Origin: Corynebacterium vitaeruminis DSM 20294
GTDB lineage: Bacteria; Actinomycetota; Actinomycetes; Mycobacteriales; Mycobacteriaceae
Assembly: GCF_000550805.1 (NCBI RefSeq)
Contig: NZ_CP004353.1
Span: 930,001-994,000 of the forward strand
Length of the DNA stretch: 64,000 nucleotides
Direction: 5' to 3'
The notes beneath the pieces are model-generated. The model did not search any database. It was not told where the DNA came from and worked only from the letters and a program-made list of their open reading frames with translations. A program made the translations under genes and the position numbers. Below, piece by piece: positions 49,988 to 58,848 of the stretch (position 1 is the first letter of the stretch; each line of letters begins with the position of its first letter).

Positions 49988-50659
49988 TTATGTCAGGTTG
50001 GCCCTGGTTCCACTTAAAACCACGGCCAATCCGCGCGAAAGCGAGGCCGTGGCAACGTTCTGAGCTTGACTTTCGGGCAGGGCGATCATGACGGTCCCGG
50101 CGGGGACTCCCGTTTTCTGTGAATCATCAACGGAAGTGAATATAACGGTCCCACCTGTGGCAATGACCTCGCCGTGGTCGCCGGCGCCGTCGCCCGCGAC
50201 CACCGTCACCGTGTCGCCGTGGACGAGCAACGGGGCCAGCGCGGGGTCCGCGAGCCGGATGGGGACCATGTTGTATGGCTCACGAACTTCGTCGCCTGTG
50301 GACTTAGATACAACCGAGTGGGAAAGCTCGAGTGAGACCACGCTCGATGCCAGCACCGGCATCCCCGTGGACATGGCGCTCGCCGCCACCCGCCCGCTGG
50401 CCTCGCCTGGGTCCGTGAGCGCCCCTTCCGGGACGAGGTTTGCGGGAAAGCGTGCGACCTTGAGGTCGGTCTCCGCGACCAGCGAGCCCGCCGACACGTC
50501 GCGGGATGCGACCACCACCGGCGCGGTGGATCCGCGCGACTCCCACGCGGTGAATAATAATGCAGCCAGCACGAGCGCGACCGCCACCGACCTCCGAATG
50601 AATTGGCTGCGGCGGTACCCGGGCCGCGCCAGCGCCTCCCACCGTTTGTTCTCGCTCAT
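49988..50659 (-). CDS. SAF-domain membrane-anchored protein (223 aa)
   Basis: One N-terminal membrane helix (RRSVAVALVLAALLFTAWESRG, about 22-43), then a SAF/CpaB-like domain: VVVASRDVSAGSLVAETDLKVARFPANLVPEGAL, with AMSTGMPVLASSVVS, the repeating pattern of CpaB/RcpC and FlgA proteins. It is located outside the membrane. No pilus or flagellar genes are near, so a role in pilus assembly cannot be assumed. The same gene type lies between mscL and the FTHF cyclo-ligase gene in other corynebacteria, as I recall. Confidence 0.8.
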   Translation of the reverse strand: MSENKRWEALARPGYRRSQFIRRSVAVALVLAALLFTAWESRGSTAPVVVASRDVSAGSLVAETDLKVARFPANLVPEGALTDPGEASGRVAASAMSTGMPVLASSVVSLELSHSVVSKSTGDEVREPYNMVPIRLADPALAPLLVHGDTVTVVAGDGAGDHGEVIATGGTVIFTSVDDSQKTGVPAGTVMIALPESQAQNVATASLSRGLAVVLSGTRANLT

Positions 50660-50697
50660 GCCACGGTAGACGGGCCCACGGCGAGGCGGGTTCCCGG

Positions 50698-51282
50698 CTA
50701 GCTCGTCGTGCGCAGGCCCTTCTCGGTGAGGATGAAGGGGATGGTCGCGTCGTGGGGCGCGAACGGGATGTCGGCGCGGACTTCAGCGTCGAAAAGCACG
50801 GCAACCTGTACCGGAGTGACCGGCGGGAGCGGCTCCAGCGCGCGATCGTAGTAGCCCGCCCCCTTGCCGAGGCGCTGCCCCTGCGGCGTCGCGCCGAGCG
50901 CGGGGACGATGACGAGGTCGAGCGAGGAGAGGATCTCGCTGCCCGTGGCCTCGCCGGTGGGTTCCGGGATGCCGTAGGCGCCTGAGCACAGGCACTCGGG
51001 GCCGGTGTAGCGAGCCCACTCGAGGATCCCCTTCGGTCGCGACAGCGGCACCCACAGCTCGTCGACGTGGGGGAGCAGCGCGTCGACGAGGCCCGGCCCG
51101 CCCGGCTCCTCCTCGAAGGCGCAGTAGGCGGACACCGCGCGGAAGCCCTTGGACTGGATGAGCGAGACAAGTGAGGAGACGATCGCCTCGTTGGCTGCGG
51201 CCCGATCGGCGTCGCTGCGGGCGAGTCGCGCCTCCTGCAGCTGCGCGCGCATTGCCTTTTTTGCCGCCTGTGGGTCGCTCAT
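50698..51282 (-). CDS. fthC: 5-formyltetrahydrofolate cyclo-ligase
   Basis: ATP-driven conversion of 5-formyl-THF to methenyl-THF. 194 aa from the ATG at 51282, with AGGAAGGA about 9 nt upstream; the longer frame to 51462 is not needed. The signature is complete: VDALLPHVDELWVPLSRP, LVIVPALGATPQGQRLGKGAGYYDRAL (ATP and folate site), VAVLFDAEV and PFAPHD. Place next to galU and glp matches Rv0992c. Confidence 0.93.
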   Translation of the reverse strand: MSDPQAAKKAMRAQLQEARLARSDADRAAANEAIVSSLVSLIQSKGFRAVSAYCAFEEEPGGPGLVDALLPHVDELWVPLSRPKGILEWARYTGPECLCSGAYGIPEPTGEATGSEILSSLDLVIVPALGATPQGQRLGKGAGYYDRALEPLPPVTPVQVAVLFDAEVRADIPFAPHDATIPFILTEKGLRTTS

Positions 51283-51586
51283 CGCTCGGTGTCCTTCCTC
51301 ATTAGTGGGGTAGCTCTTCCTCACTATCGTCGCTTCTTTCCCTCCGATTCTGCCCGGTTTGCCCCGGTGCCGCCCAATCTGGTGCCCGCGAATAGGTGCG
51401 GTGGATTGTGAAAGTTCTAACAGCCAGGTCCCGCCCAACGTGCCCCTAAAGACGCAGCTCATGGAAGAATATGTGCACCTTGCTGGCTATTTTCGTACGT
51501 CGTGGGGCGAGCGGGAGGCGGGAGAGAACGCGGCGAACGGCGCCTCGAAACGGGGCGTTGCGGACAAACAAAATGAATGGAATAGG

Positions 51587-51600
51587 TAAAGTTTCCTTTC
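51587..51600 (+). promoter_or_regulatory. Leaderless promoter of galU
   Basis: TAAAGT (51587-51592), 8-nt spacer (TTCCTTTC), ATG 51601; no Shine-Dalgarno. Confidence 0.45.
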
Positions 51601-52521
51601 ATGACCTTGCCTCAAGACGCCCCCGCCCATGCCGTGAAGACGGTCATCGTTCCCGCTGCCGGAATGGGCACCCGTTTCCTGCCGGCCACGAAGACCGTGC
51701 CGAAGGAGCTGCTCCCGGTCGTGGACACGCCAGGCATCGAGCTGATCGCCGAGGAGGCGGCCCATCTGGGCGCGACGCGCCTCGCCGTCATCACCGCGCC
51801 GAAGAAGCAGGAGGTGCTCGAGCACTTCAAGCGCTTCCCGGAGCTCGAGGCGACCCTGGAGTCCCGGGGTAAGACCGAGCAGCTGGAGAAGGTGCGCCGC
51901 GCGAACCAGCTCATCCAGCCGGTGTCGGTCGTCCAAGAGGAGCCGCTCGGCCTGGGTCACGCCGTGAGCCTGGCGGAGTCCGTCCTCGACGACGACGAGG
52001 ATGTCGTCGCGATCATGCTGCCCGACGACCTCGTCCTGCCGATGGGCGTGGTGGAGAAGATGGTCGAGGTGCGCGAGCAGCTCGGCGGCAGCGTGTTGTG
52101 CGCGGTCGAGGTCCCAGAGGACGAAGTTTATAACTACGGTGTCTTCGAGATCGAGGACGCGGACTACGACGGCCCCTACACCGTGAAGAAGGTCAAGGGC
52201 ATGGTGGAAAAGCCCTCCGTCGAGGACGCGCCGTCCAACTTCGTCGCCACCGGCCGCTACCTGCTCGACCGCAAGATCTTCGACGCCCTGCGCCGCATCA
52301 CCCCGGGCGCCGGCGGCGAGCTGCAGCTGACCGACGCCATCGATTTGCTTATCGACGAAGGCCATCCGGTTCACATCCTCGTTCACGACGGCAAGCGCCA
52401 CGACCTGGGCAACCCCGGCGGCTACATCCCCGCCGTCGTCGACTTCGGCCTCTCCCACCCGGTCTACGGCAAGCACCTCAAGCGGGCCCTGCGCCAGATC
52501 CTCGAGGAGCACGGCGCCTAA
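51601..52521 (+). CDS. galU: UTP-glucose-1-phosphate uridylyltransferase
   Basis: Makes UDP-glucose for cell-envelope glycans and trehalose. 306 aa. The nucleotide loop VIVPAAGMGTRFLPATKTVPKELLPVVDTPGIE is intact, with EEPLGLGHAVSLAE, MLPDDLVLP (metal Asp), KGMVEKPS and GRYLLDRKIFDAL. The DAIDLLIDEGHPVHILVHDGKRHDLGNPGGYIPAVVDFGL end is normal. Confidence 0.96.
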   Translation: MTLPQDAPAHAVKTVIVPAAGMGTRFLPATKTVPKELLPVVDTPGIELIAEEAAHLGATRLAVITAPKKQEVLEHFKRFPELEATLESRGKTEQLEKVRRANQLIQPVSVVQEEPLGLGHAVSLAESVLDDDEDVVAIMLPDDLVLPMGVVEKMVEVREQLGGSVLCAVEVPEDEVYNYGVFEIEDADYDGPYTVKKVKGMVEKPSVEDAPSNFVATGRYLLDRKIFDALRRITPGAGGELQLTDAIDLLIDEGHPVHILVHDGKRHDLGNPGGYIPAVVDFGLSHPVYGKHLKRALRQILEEHGA

Positions 52522-52635
52522 GAGGGCTCCACGCCGGGCGGAAATGCGTTCGCCGCGGAGCGTGTCGGCTAAAGTTATTCTTCGAGTGTGACGGGTCACC
52601 CGTCAAACGTCGATGCTAGGTGAGGAGAATGGCAC

Positions 52636-53901
52636 GTGCGCTCAGTAGAGGAGCAACTAGCCCTGGTGTCCGAGGCGGCGATCGCCCCGGAGCCGGTCCG
52701 TATCGCCATCGCTGATGCCCTCGGCCTCATGTGCGCCGAAGAGGTCCAGGCCACCAGGCCGCTTCCGGGGTTCGACCAGGCCGCGATCGATGGCTACGCC
52801 ATCCGCGCCGTCGACGTGGGCGGCGAGCGCGGCCTCGGGCGCCCCGCCGACGCCCCGGTGCATCTGTCCGAGACCTCCCTCCCCGTGGTCGGCGAGGTGG
52901 CCGCGGGCTCTCAGCGCCCGCTGCGCCTGCAGCCCAAGCAGGCGGTGCGCGTCCACACCGGCGCGCCGCTGCCGACGCTGTCCGATGCCGTCATCCCGCT
53001 GGAGTGGACCGACCGGGGGCGCAAGCGCATGGTGGCTTCCAAGCCGGTGCGCAGCGGCGAGTTCGTCCGCAAGGTCGGCGACGACATCCGCCCCGGCGAC
53101 GTGGCGGTGAGCTCGGGCGCCATCCTAGGGCCCGCGCACATCGGCCTGCTCGCCGCCGTCGGCCGCAGCAAGGTGCTGGTCTACCCGCGCCCGCGCCTGT
53201 CCGTCATCTCCGTCGGCCACGAGCTCATCGACATCGATCGCGAGCCGGGCCTCGGGCAGATCCTCGACGTTAACTCGTACTCGCTCGCGGCCGCGGGCAA
53301 GGAGGCGGGCGCCGACGTCCACCGCGTGGGCATCGCCGCGGGCGAGCCGCGCCGGCTGAAGGAGATCATCGAGGCGCAGATGCTGCGCTCGGAGATCATC
53401 GTCATCTCCGGCGCCGTGGGCGGTTCCGGCTCGGACTCCATCCGCGCCGTGCTCTCCGAGCTGGGCACCATCGACACCACCCGCGTCGCCATGCACCCGG
53501 GCTCCGTGCAGGGCTTCGGCCTGCTCGGCGACGACCAGACCCCGGTCTTCCTGCTGCCCAGCAACCCGGTGTCGGCGCTGGTCATCTTCGAGATGTTCGT
53601 CCGCCCCGTCATCCGGCTCAGCCTGGGCAAACGCACCCCGCTGCGCCGCACCGTGCGCGCCCGAGCGCTCAACCACGTCGGCTCGAAGGCTGGCCGCCGC
53701 GGCTACGTCCGCGCCCGCCTCATGCGCGACTCGGAGACGCAGGATTACCTCGTCGAGGGCCTCGGCGGGGCCAACGGCGCCCCCTCGCACCTCCTGGCGG
53801 GCCTGTCCGAGGCGAACGCCATGATCAAGATCCCCGAGGAGGTCACCCAGGTCCGCCCGGGCGACATTGTCGAGGTCATCTTCCTGTCCCAGGGCAGGTA
53901 G
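52636..53901 (+). CDS. glp: Gephyrin-like protein Glp (MoeA homologue)
   Basis: A MoeA/gephyrin-fold protein. In Corynebacterium glutamicum the MoeA-like gene in this place was reported to encode Glp, which binds FtsZ and the membrane receptor GlpR in the early divisome. GTG start with AGGAG about 9 nt before. 421 aa: domain with GFDQAAIDGYAIRAVDV, GEVAAGSQRPLRLQPKQAVRVHTGAPLP (MoeA signature), the MoCF domain VISVGHELIDIDREPGLGQILDVNSYSLAAAGKEAGADVHR, LPSNPVSALVIFEMFV, and a C-terminal beta-barrel. rimJ and glpR follow. A true MoeA role remains possible, since mog is nearby. Confidence 0.85.
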   Translation: MRSVEEQLALVSEAAIAPEPVRIAIADALGLMCAEEVQATRPLPGFDQAAIDGYAIRAVDVGGERGLGRPADAPVHLSETSLPVVGEVAAGSQRPLRLQPKQAVRVHTGAPLPTLSDAVIPLEWTDRGRKRMVASKPVRSGEFVRKVGDDIRPGDVAVSSGAILGPAHIGLLAAVGRSKVLVYPRPRLSVISVGHELIDIDREPGLGQILDVNSYSLAAAGKEAGADVHRVGIAAGEPRRLKEIIEAQMLRSEIIVISGAVGGSGSDSIRAVLSELGTIDTTRVAMHPGSVQGFGLLGDDQTPVFLLPSNPVSALVIFEMFVRPVIRLSLGKRTPLRRTVRARALNHVGSKAGRRGYVRARLMRDSETQDYLVEGLGGANGAPSHLLAGLSEANAMIKIPEEVTQVRPGDIVEVIFLSQGR

Positions 53902-53910
53902 CGCCCCTTC

Positions 53911-54624
53911 ATGCTCGCCAAGTTCAGAAAGGCCCTCGGGGCCGGGCCGCAGCCTGCGCTCGGGCCGGTGCACCCAACCCACCCCGGCTGGGGCGAGTAC
54001 ACCGGCACGCTCGAGCTCGCCTCCGGCGACCGCCTGCGGCTGCGCCCGCTCACCTTCCGCGACGGGAAGGATTGGTGCCTGCAGCGTCAGGCCGACCGGG
54101 AGTTCCTCGAGCCGGTCGAGCCCACGGTGGAGGAGACCTGGGCGCAGGCGCACTCGATCGCCGCGTGGCGCGGCTACTTCTTTACGCTGAGGCAGTCGGC
54201 CGAGGCGGGCTTCGTCGTGCCGCTCGTCATCGAGGTCAACGGCGACTTCGCCGGGCAGGTGACCTTAGGCAACATCCAGCGCGGCATCGTCTCCGAGTGC
54301 TGGATCGGGTACTGGGTCTTTAGCCAGTACCACCGGCGCGGCATCGCGACGGCGGCCTGCGCGCTGGGCACCGACCATGCCTTTTCCCGCATCGGCCTGC
54401 ACCGGGTGACCGCCACCTATCTTCCCGAGAACGAGGCCTCGGGGAAGGTGCTAGCCCACAGCGGATTCCGTAAGGAGGGCTACCTCAAGTCCAACCTGCA
54501 CATCAACGGCCGCTGGCGCGACCACGTCCTCGTCGCGCTCACCGAGGACGAGTTCGTGGACTCCTGCACCGGCCGGCTCATCGCCTCCGGCGCCGCCCGG
54601 CGTGTCACCGGGGACGAGGTCTGA
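53911..54624 (+). CDS. rimJ: GNAT N-acetyltransferase RimJ-like
   Basis: An acetyl-CoA-dependent acetyltransferase of the RimJ/RimL kind. 237 aa: GDRLRLRPLTFRDGKDWCLQR near residue 40, GQVTLGNIQRGIVSECWIGYWVFSQYHRRGIATAACALGTDHAF (acetyl-CoA loop) and ATYLPENEASGKVLAHSGFRKEGYLKSNLHINGRWRDHVL. The RGIATAA block replaces the usual Q/RxxGxG/A loop conservatively. It starts 9 bp after glp and lies between the glp and glpR genes in all relatives I recall. Protein substrate unknown. Confidence 0.88.
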   Translation: MLAKFRKALGAGPQPALGPVHPTHPGWGEYTGTLELASGDRLRLRPLTFRDGKDWCLQRQADREFLEPVEPTVEETWAQAHSIAAWRGYFFTLRQSAEAGFVVPLVIEVNGDFAGQVTLGNIQRGIVSECWIGYWVFSQYHRRGIATAACALGTDHAFSRIGLHRVTATYLPENEASGKVLAHSGFRKEGYLKSNLHINGRWRDHVLVALTEDEFVDSCTGRLIASGAARRVTGDEV

Positions 54625-54712
54625 GAGCGACTAACCTTAAGGGGAATCTGGGGCAGTGGCTCTGGCCAGAACCCCGCGGTGAATCAGCAGTCTCCATTGG
54701 AAGGTGTGCGCA

Positions 54713-55852
54713 ATGCCAGGTGCAATCGCAATCGGCCTCTTGATCGTGGTGTGGATCTTCGTCCTCACCCCGTGGCTTTTGCGCAGGCAGAAGCCGATCC
54801 GCAAGGCCGGCGAGGCCTTCGACGAGACCCGCGTCGTCTACGAGGGCGGTAGCGGCGAGCTCAGCCCCCGTCGCCGCCCGCGCCTGAGCGCCTCCGACGT
54901 GCACGCCTCCGACGAGGACGAGCGCTTCGAGATGGTCGACGTCGAGCTCGAGGACGAGCTCGACGATCCGCTCATCGCGGACGAGGCCTCGGAGAAGCTG
55001 GACTCCGCCTTCGCGAGCGTGCGCAGCAAGCTGGGCAGGCAGGATCGCGAGAAAGCGGAGGTTCGCGCCGACGTCGTCGACGGCGAGGTCGTCCAGGAGC
55101 TCCCCAAGGCGGAAAAAGTGGAAGAAGTCGATGAGAACGACGAGGCGGCCGCGGTCGAAGAAGGATACGACGAGTACGAGTTCGACGAGGACGAGGCGTC
55201 CTACGAGCTCGACGAGACCTACATCGGCCCTGAGGATCTGGTCTTCGGTGACGAGGACGGGCAGGCAGAGCCCGTCGACGAGCTCGACGAGGAGGTAGCG
55301 CAGCCCCGCGACGAGCAGCCCGAGCCTGCCACCGCGGACAGCGGAGAGCTGACCGAGGACGAGCTGGCCTTCGCCGCGCGCCGCCGCGGCCGCGGCGGCT
55401 GGGACCCCGAGGCCGACAAGCAGGCCAGCCTCAGCCGCTACCAGCGCCGCCAGCGCACCCTCATCGGCTTGGGTGCGGGCGTGGTGGTCACCCTCGTGCT
55501 CGGCTTCGTCATCGGGGGCTGGGCATGGATCCTGCCCGCCATCGCGGGTGTCGCCACCGCCGTCTACCTCTACGCCCTGCGCCAGCAGGTCGCGGCCGAG
55601 GAGCGCCTGCGCCGCCGCCGCATCCAGCAGCTGCGCCGCGCGCAGCTCGGCGTGCGCAACAAACACGACGAGGCCCTCGGCATCCCCGAGCGCCTGCGCC
55701 GCCCCGGCGCCGTCGTGCTGGAGATCGACGACGACAGCCCGGACTTCGAATACCTCGACACCTACGTGGCGCCGACCAGCAACACCGACGGGACCAACGG
55801 ATACGGTGCCGTCCGCGAGGTGGACTTCCGCCACGGTCGCCGCGCGGGCTAG
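54713..55852 (+). CDS. glpR: Membrane receptor GlpR, partner of Glp (379 aa)
   Basis: By position (glp-rimJ-glpR) and layout this is the receptor reported to bind Glp and link division with polar growth. One helix at the N-terminus (AIAIGLLIVVWIFVLTPWLLRR), then about 220 residues of acidic, disordered cytoplasmic region (DEDEASYELDETYIGPEDLVFGDED), then two further helices (LIGLGAGVVVTLVLGFVIGGW, ILPAIAGVATAVYLYAL), and a basic then Asp-rich C-terminus. GGAAGG lies 8 nt before the ATG at 54713, which is preferred to the GTG at 54704. Confidence 0.83.
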   Translation: MPGAIAIGLLIVVWIFVLTPWLLRRQKPIRKAGEAFDETRVVYEGGSGELSPRRRPRLSASDVHASDEDERFEMVDVELEDELDDPLIADEASEKLDSAFASVRSKLGRQDREKAEVRADVVDGEVVQELPKAEKVEEVDENDEAAAVEEGYDEYEFDEDEASYELDETYIGPEDLVFGDEDGQAEPVDELDEEVAQPRDEQPEPATADSGELTEDELAFAARRRGRGGWDPEADKQASLSRYQRRQRTLIGLGAGVVVTLVLGFVIGGWAWILPAIAGVATAVYLYALRQQVAAEERLRRRRIQQLRRAQLGVRNKHDEALGIPERLRRPGAVVLEIDDDSPDFEYLDTYVAPTSNTDGTNGYGAVREVDFRHGRRAG

Positions 55853-55882
55853 CCCGCGCCCACAACCTAGAAAGCAACCTTC

Positions 55883-56296
55883 ATGGATCAACCTGTTGTC
55901 CGGGATGCTGCGCTGCTCATATTTCGGGCCGTGCTCGGTGTAGTCTTCATCGCGCACGGCTTCGAGCATTTCTTCCGCACCGGCATCGCCGAAACCACCA
56001 CCCAGTTCCAGGGCTTCGGGATCCCGCAGCCGAAGCTGACGGCGCTCATCACCGCCAGTGCGGAGCTGCTGGGTGGGGGCTTCCTCGTGCTGGGGTTGCT
56101 CACCACCTTCGTCGCGGGCGCGCTTGCGCTCTTGATGCTCGCCGCCTTGTACTTCGTCCACTTCGGCCAGGGCTTCTTCGTCGCCGAGAACGGCATCGAG
56201 TACCCGTTGGTGCTCATCGCGGCCCTGCTGATGATCGTGGTCTTCGGTTCCGGCAGGGCGAGCCTCGATGGGGTCTTTGGCCGTGCTGAGCTGTGA
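55883..56296 (+). CDS. DoxX-family membrane protein (137 aa)
   Basis: Four hydrophobic segments with the DoxX pattern RAVLGVVFIAHGFEHFF, ...FQGFGIPQPKLTALITASAELLGGGFLVLGLLTTF, and LALLMLAALYFVHFGQGFFVAENGIEYPLVLIAALL. DoxX proteins in mycobacteria take part in thiol/redox homeostasis in a membrane complex; whether that applies here is not known. It overlaps the next gene by 29 bp. Confidence 0.88.
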   Translation: MDQPVVRDAALLIFRAVLGVVFIAHGFEHFFRTGIAETTTQFQGFGIPQPKLTALITASAELLGGGFLVLGLLTTFVAGALALLMLAALYFVHFGQGFFVAENGIEYPLVLIAALLMIVVFGSGRASLDGVFGRAEL

Positions 56297-56960
56297 ACAA
56301 GTCCAAGCGGCGCTCTCGGCGCGGCTCGACGGCGAGGACCCGGGCATCGATGACGACGTCCTCGATGCGCACGTCGCCTCCTGCCCGGACTGCCAGGCCT
56401 TCCTCGAGCGAGCCGCCCAGCTCAACCGGACGCTGAGCCTCAACGGGATCGGCAGCGATATGCCGGGTATTCCGGACCTCTCCGAGGCGATCCTGGCCGG
56501 CGTCGAGCCGGAGTTCCGCAAGCAGGCGGCCAACCGCGCGCTGTCGGCCTCCTTCGCCCGGGTGCTCCTCGCCGTGCTGGGCGTGGCTTGGGTGGTGGGC
56601 GCGGTCGCCACGCTCGGCGATGCGCAGTCGACCGGCGCCGTCGACATCGACCCGGCCTCGCAGTCGCTCGCGGTGGAGGCGGCGGCCGCGCGCTGCGCGA
56701 TGGGGTTCGCGCTCTTCGTCGCGGCCTGGATGCCGCGCCTGTCCGCTGGCACGCTGCCCGTCTTCGGCGCGATGTGGATGTTTAGCTTCGGTTTCAGCGT
56801 GCGCGATCTGTTCCTAGCCAGCTTGTCGACGCCAGAGGTCGCCCACCTCGTTCTCCTGCTGGCCTCCGTGCTCGCCTTGGCCTGGACGTGGGTGTCCACC
56901 CAGGGGTGGGCCGTCCTGCGCAACGCCTGGAGCTCGATCAAGGCGGAGCCGATCAGCTAG
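56268..56960 (+). CDS. Zinc-finger (zf-HC2) anti-sigma-like membrane protein (230 aa)
   Basis: The N-terminus has an anti-sigma-type zinc finger, CEQVQAALSARLDGEDPGIDDDVLDAHVASCPDCQAFLERAAQL: H-x3-C-x2-C with an upstream Cys. Four membrane helices follow (about 85-105, 130-150, 155-175, 185-205). It differs from common anti-sigma factors, which have one helix, and no sigma-factor gene is beside it. A GTG at 56283 is an alternative start; the ATG at 56268 has AGGG about 9 nt upstream. Coupled to the DoxX gene. It may bind a sigma factor encoded elsewhere; unproven. Confidence 0.75.
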   Translation: MGSLAVLSCEQVQAALSARLDGEDPGIDDDVLDAHVASCPDCQAFLERAAQLNRTLSLNGIGSDMPGIPDLSEAILAGVEPEFRKQAANRALSASFARVLLAVLGVAWVVGAVATLGDAQSTGAVDIDPASQSLAVEAAAARCAMGFALFVAAWMPRLSAGTLPVFGAMWMFSFGFSVRDLFLASLSTPEVAHLVLLLASVLALAWTWVSTQGWAVLRNAWSSIKAEPIS

Positions 56961-56962
56961 GA

Positions 56963-56982
56963 AGCCGTAGGCGTCGGAAAGC
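56963..56982 (+). repeat. Dispersed short motif, copy 9
   Basis: AGCCGTAGGCGTCGGAAAGC in the 28-bp gap between two converging genes, directly after the stop codon. Confidence 0.5.
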
Positions 56983-56988
56983 AACTGC

Positions 56989-58581
56989 CTACTGCCAGCT
57001 CCGGAACCACATGATCGAGTTGTAGTAGGCGTCCGGGATCTCGTACCCGTAGAGGATCGGGGAGAAGTAGGCGAACATCGCGATGACCAGGGCGAGGTAG
57101 CAGACCACCGCGAGGTGCCCGGCGCGGAACCCGGGGGCGAGCTCCTGGATCTTCGCGTTCCCGACCAATCGGCCGCGCCCCCACAGGGAGTGCATCACGA
57201 GCGAGAGCATGACGATGGTGAACGGCACGAGCGCGGTGGCGTAGAAGAAGTACATCTGGCGGTCGTAGCTGGCCAGCCAGGGCACGAAGCCCGCCATGAA
57301 GGCGACGAAGGGGACGAGGTAGGCGCCCTCGCGGCGGATGACCATCGCCCACGCGGCCCAGAGCAGGACCGGGACGGTCAGCCACCAGATGGCCGGGGTA
57401 CCGAAGAGGAAGATCATCCTCCGGCAGGTGGTCTCGCCGCAGGAGATGTCGGTGGAGGAGTAATAGAGGATCGGGCGCGCGGAGACCAGCCACGCCCACG
57501 GCTTGGAGTCCCAGGGGTGGGTGTGCCCGCTGGAGGTGGTCAGAGACTCGTGGAACTTCAGCACCGTCTGGTGGTAATAGAGCCAGCTGGCGAGGGTGTC
57601 CGGCAGGATCCGAAGCGCCGAGCCCTCGGGGATGGTCCCGTCGGTCGCAGCGTGGCGGTAGACGGAGGTCTCCGAGGCGAACCACGCGCGCCACGACCAC
57701 ACGTACAGCGCGGCGGGCAGGAGCACAAGGGAGGCGAAGGCGGGGAAGGCGTCGAAGCGGAGGGCGCCCAGCAGCGGGCGCCGCAGGCGGTATTGGTGGC
57801 GCAGCCAGGCGTCGAGCGCGACGGAGAGCAGGCCGAAGAACGCGACGTAGTACAGCCCCGACCACTTCACCGACAGCGCGCAGCCGAGGAAGAGCCCGAG
57901 CGCGAAGCGCCACCAGCGAAAGCCCAGCCGGGGGCCGAGGTCTCCCATAATAAGCCCGCTCACATAAGCCTCGTGCATCCGCCGCTGCATCTGCTGGTGG
58001 TCAAGTACCAGCGCCCAGGCGGCCGCGACGATGAACAACACCTGGAAGATGTCGAGCATGCCAAACCGGGAGCCGACGAGCAGGACGCCGTCGCAGGTGG
58101 CGAGCACGCCGGCGAAGAGCGCGGCGTAGGGGGAGTGGGTGAGCCGACGGACGAGGTCCATGGTCAGCAGCACCACGGCGACGCCGAAGAGCGCGGCCAT
58201 GACGCGCCAGCCGAGCGGGGTGTACCCGAACACCATCTCGCCGAGCGCCTCGATCTGCTTGGCCAGCGGCGGATGCACCACCAGGCCGTAGCCGGGGTTG
58301 GATTCGATGCCGCCCAGGATGGGGTTCATCCAGGACTCGACCATGTCCCATGCCTGGGGGACGTAGTGCTTCTCGTCGAAGACCGGGGTGCCGGTCGCCG
58401 TCGCCGAGGTGAGCCCGACGAAGCGGGTGACGAAGGCGGCTAGCGCGATGATTGCCGTGAAGATGCTGTCCTGGCGCGACCACGCGTAGGTCCTGGGCGC
58501 GGACGGGACCTCCGCCCGGGCGAACCGGCCGCGCCTGCGGAGGAAGCGGGGGGTCTGGTCATCTTCAACGAGGGTACTCAC
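56989..58581 (-). CDS. pmt: Protein O-mannosyltransferase Pmt (GT39)
   Basis: Transfers mannose from polyprenyl-phosphomannose to Ser/Thr of secreted proteins at the membrane. About 530 aa with some 10-11 helices. The acidic catalytic motif in the first loop is FDEKHYVPQAWDM, followed by HPPLAKQIEALGEMVFGYTPLGWR and the C-terminal GT39 domain (HPWDSKPWAWLVSARPILYY, CRRMIFLFGTPAIWWL). The GTG at 58581 lies 7 nt after TACAAT, so a leaderless start there is preferred over the ATG codons at 58602 and 58590. Corresponds to Rv1002c. Confidence 0.92.
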   Translation of the reverse strand: MSTLVEDDQTPRFLRRRGRFARAEVPSAPRTYAWSRQDSIFTAIIALAAFVTRFVGLTSATATGTPVFDEKHYVPQAWDMVESWMNPILGGIESNPGYGLVVHPPLAKQIEALGEMVFGYTPLGWRVMAALFGVAVVLLTMDLVRRLTHSPYAALFAGVLATCDGVLLVGSRFGMLDIFQVLFIVAAAWALVLDHQQMQRRMHEAYVSGLIMGDLGPRLGFRWWRFALGLFLGCALSVKWSGLYYVAFFGLLSVALDAWLRHQYRLRRPLLGALRFDAFPAFASLVLLPAALYVWSWRAWFASETSVYRHAATDGTIPEGSALRILPDTLASWLYYHQTVLKFHESLTTSSGHTHPWDSKPWAWLVSARPILYYSSTDISCGETTCRRMIFLFGTPAIWWLTVPVLLWAAWAMVIRREGAYLVPFVAFMAGFVPWLASYDRQMYFFYATALVPFTIVMLSLVMHSLWGRGRLVGNAKIQELAPGFRAGHLAVVCYLALVIAMFAYFSPILYGYEIPDAYYNSIMWFRSWQ

Positions 58582-58588
58582 CCGCAAC

Positions 58589-58594
58589 ATTGTA
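58589..58594 (-). promoter_or_regulatory. -10 box of pmt (TACAAT), leaderless
   Basis: Minus-strand TACAAT with a 7-nt spacer to the GTG at 58581; the same geometry as purN. Confidence 0.6.
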
Positions 58595-58848
58595 GAGGAC
58601 AAGTCGAGCGTGCGGGGCGGTCCCCGGCGGCATTCGGGGCGCCAAGAAAAACGACCGCTCCGGCGCGCCCCGGCACCAATTGTGCACGTCGCGGTTCAAT
58701 TGTTATCAATCCGTTATGTAGTTGCGCGCCTTAACGCGGCTGAACTGGGGTTTAACTGGCCGCGAAAGTGGGCGTTCGACCATCGGAAACGCCTATAAAG
58801 TAACCTTTTCGAAGTGAAAAAGTTGAATTGGGAAAACTTATCACCACC

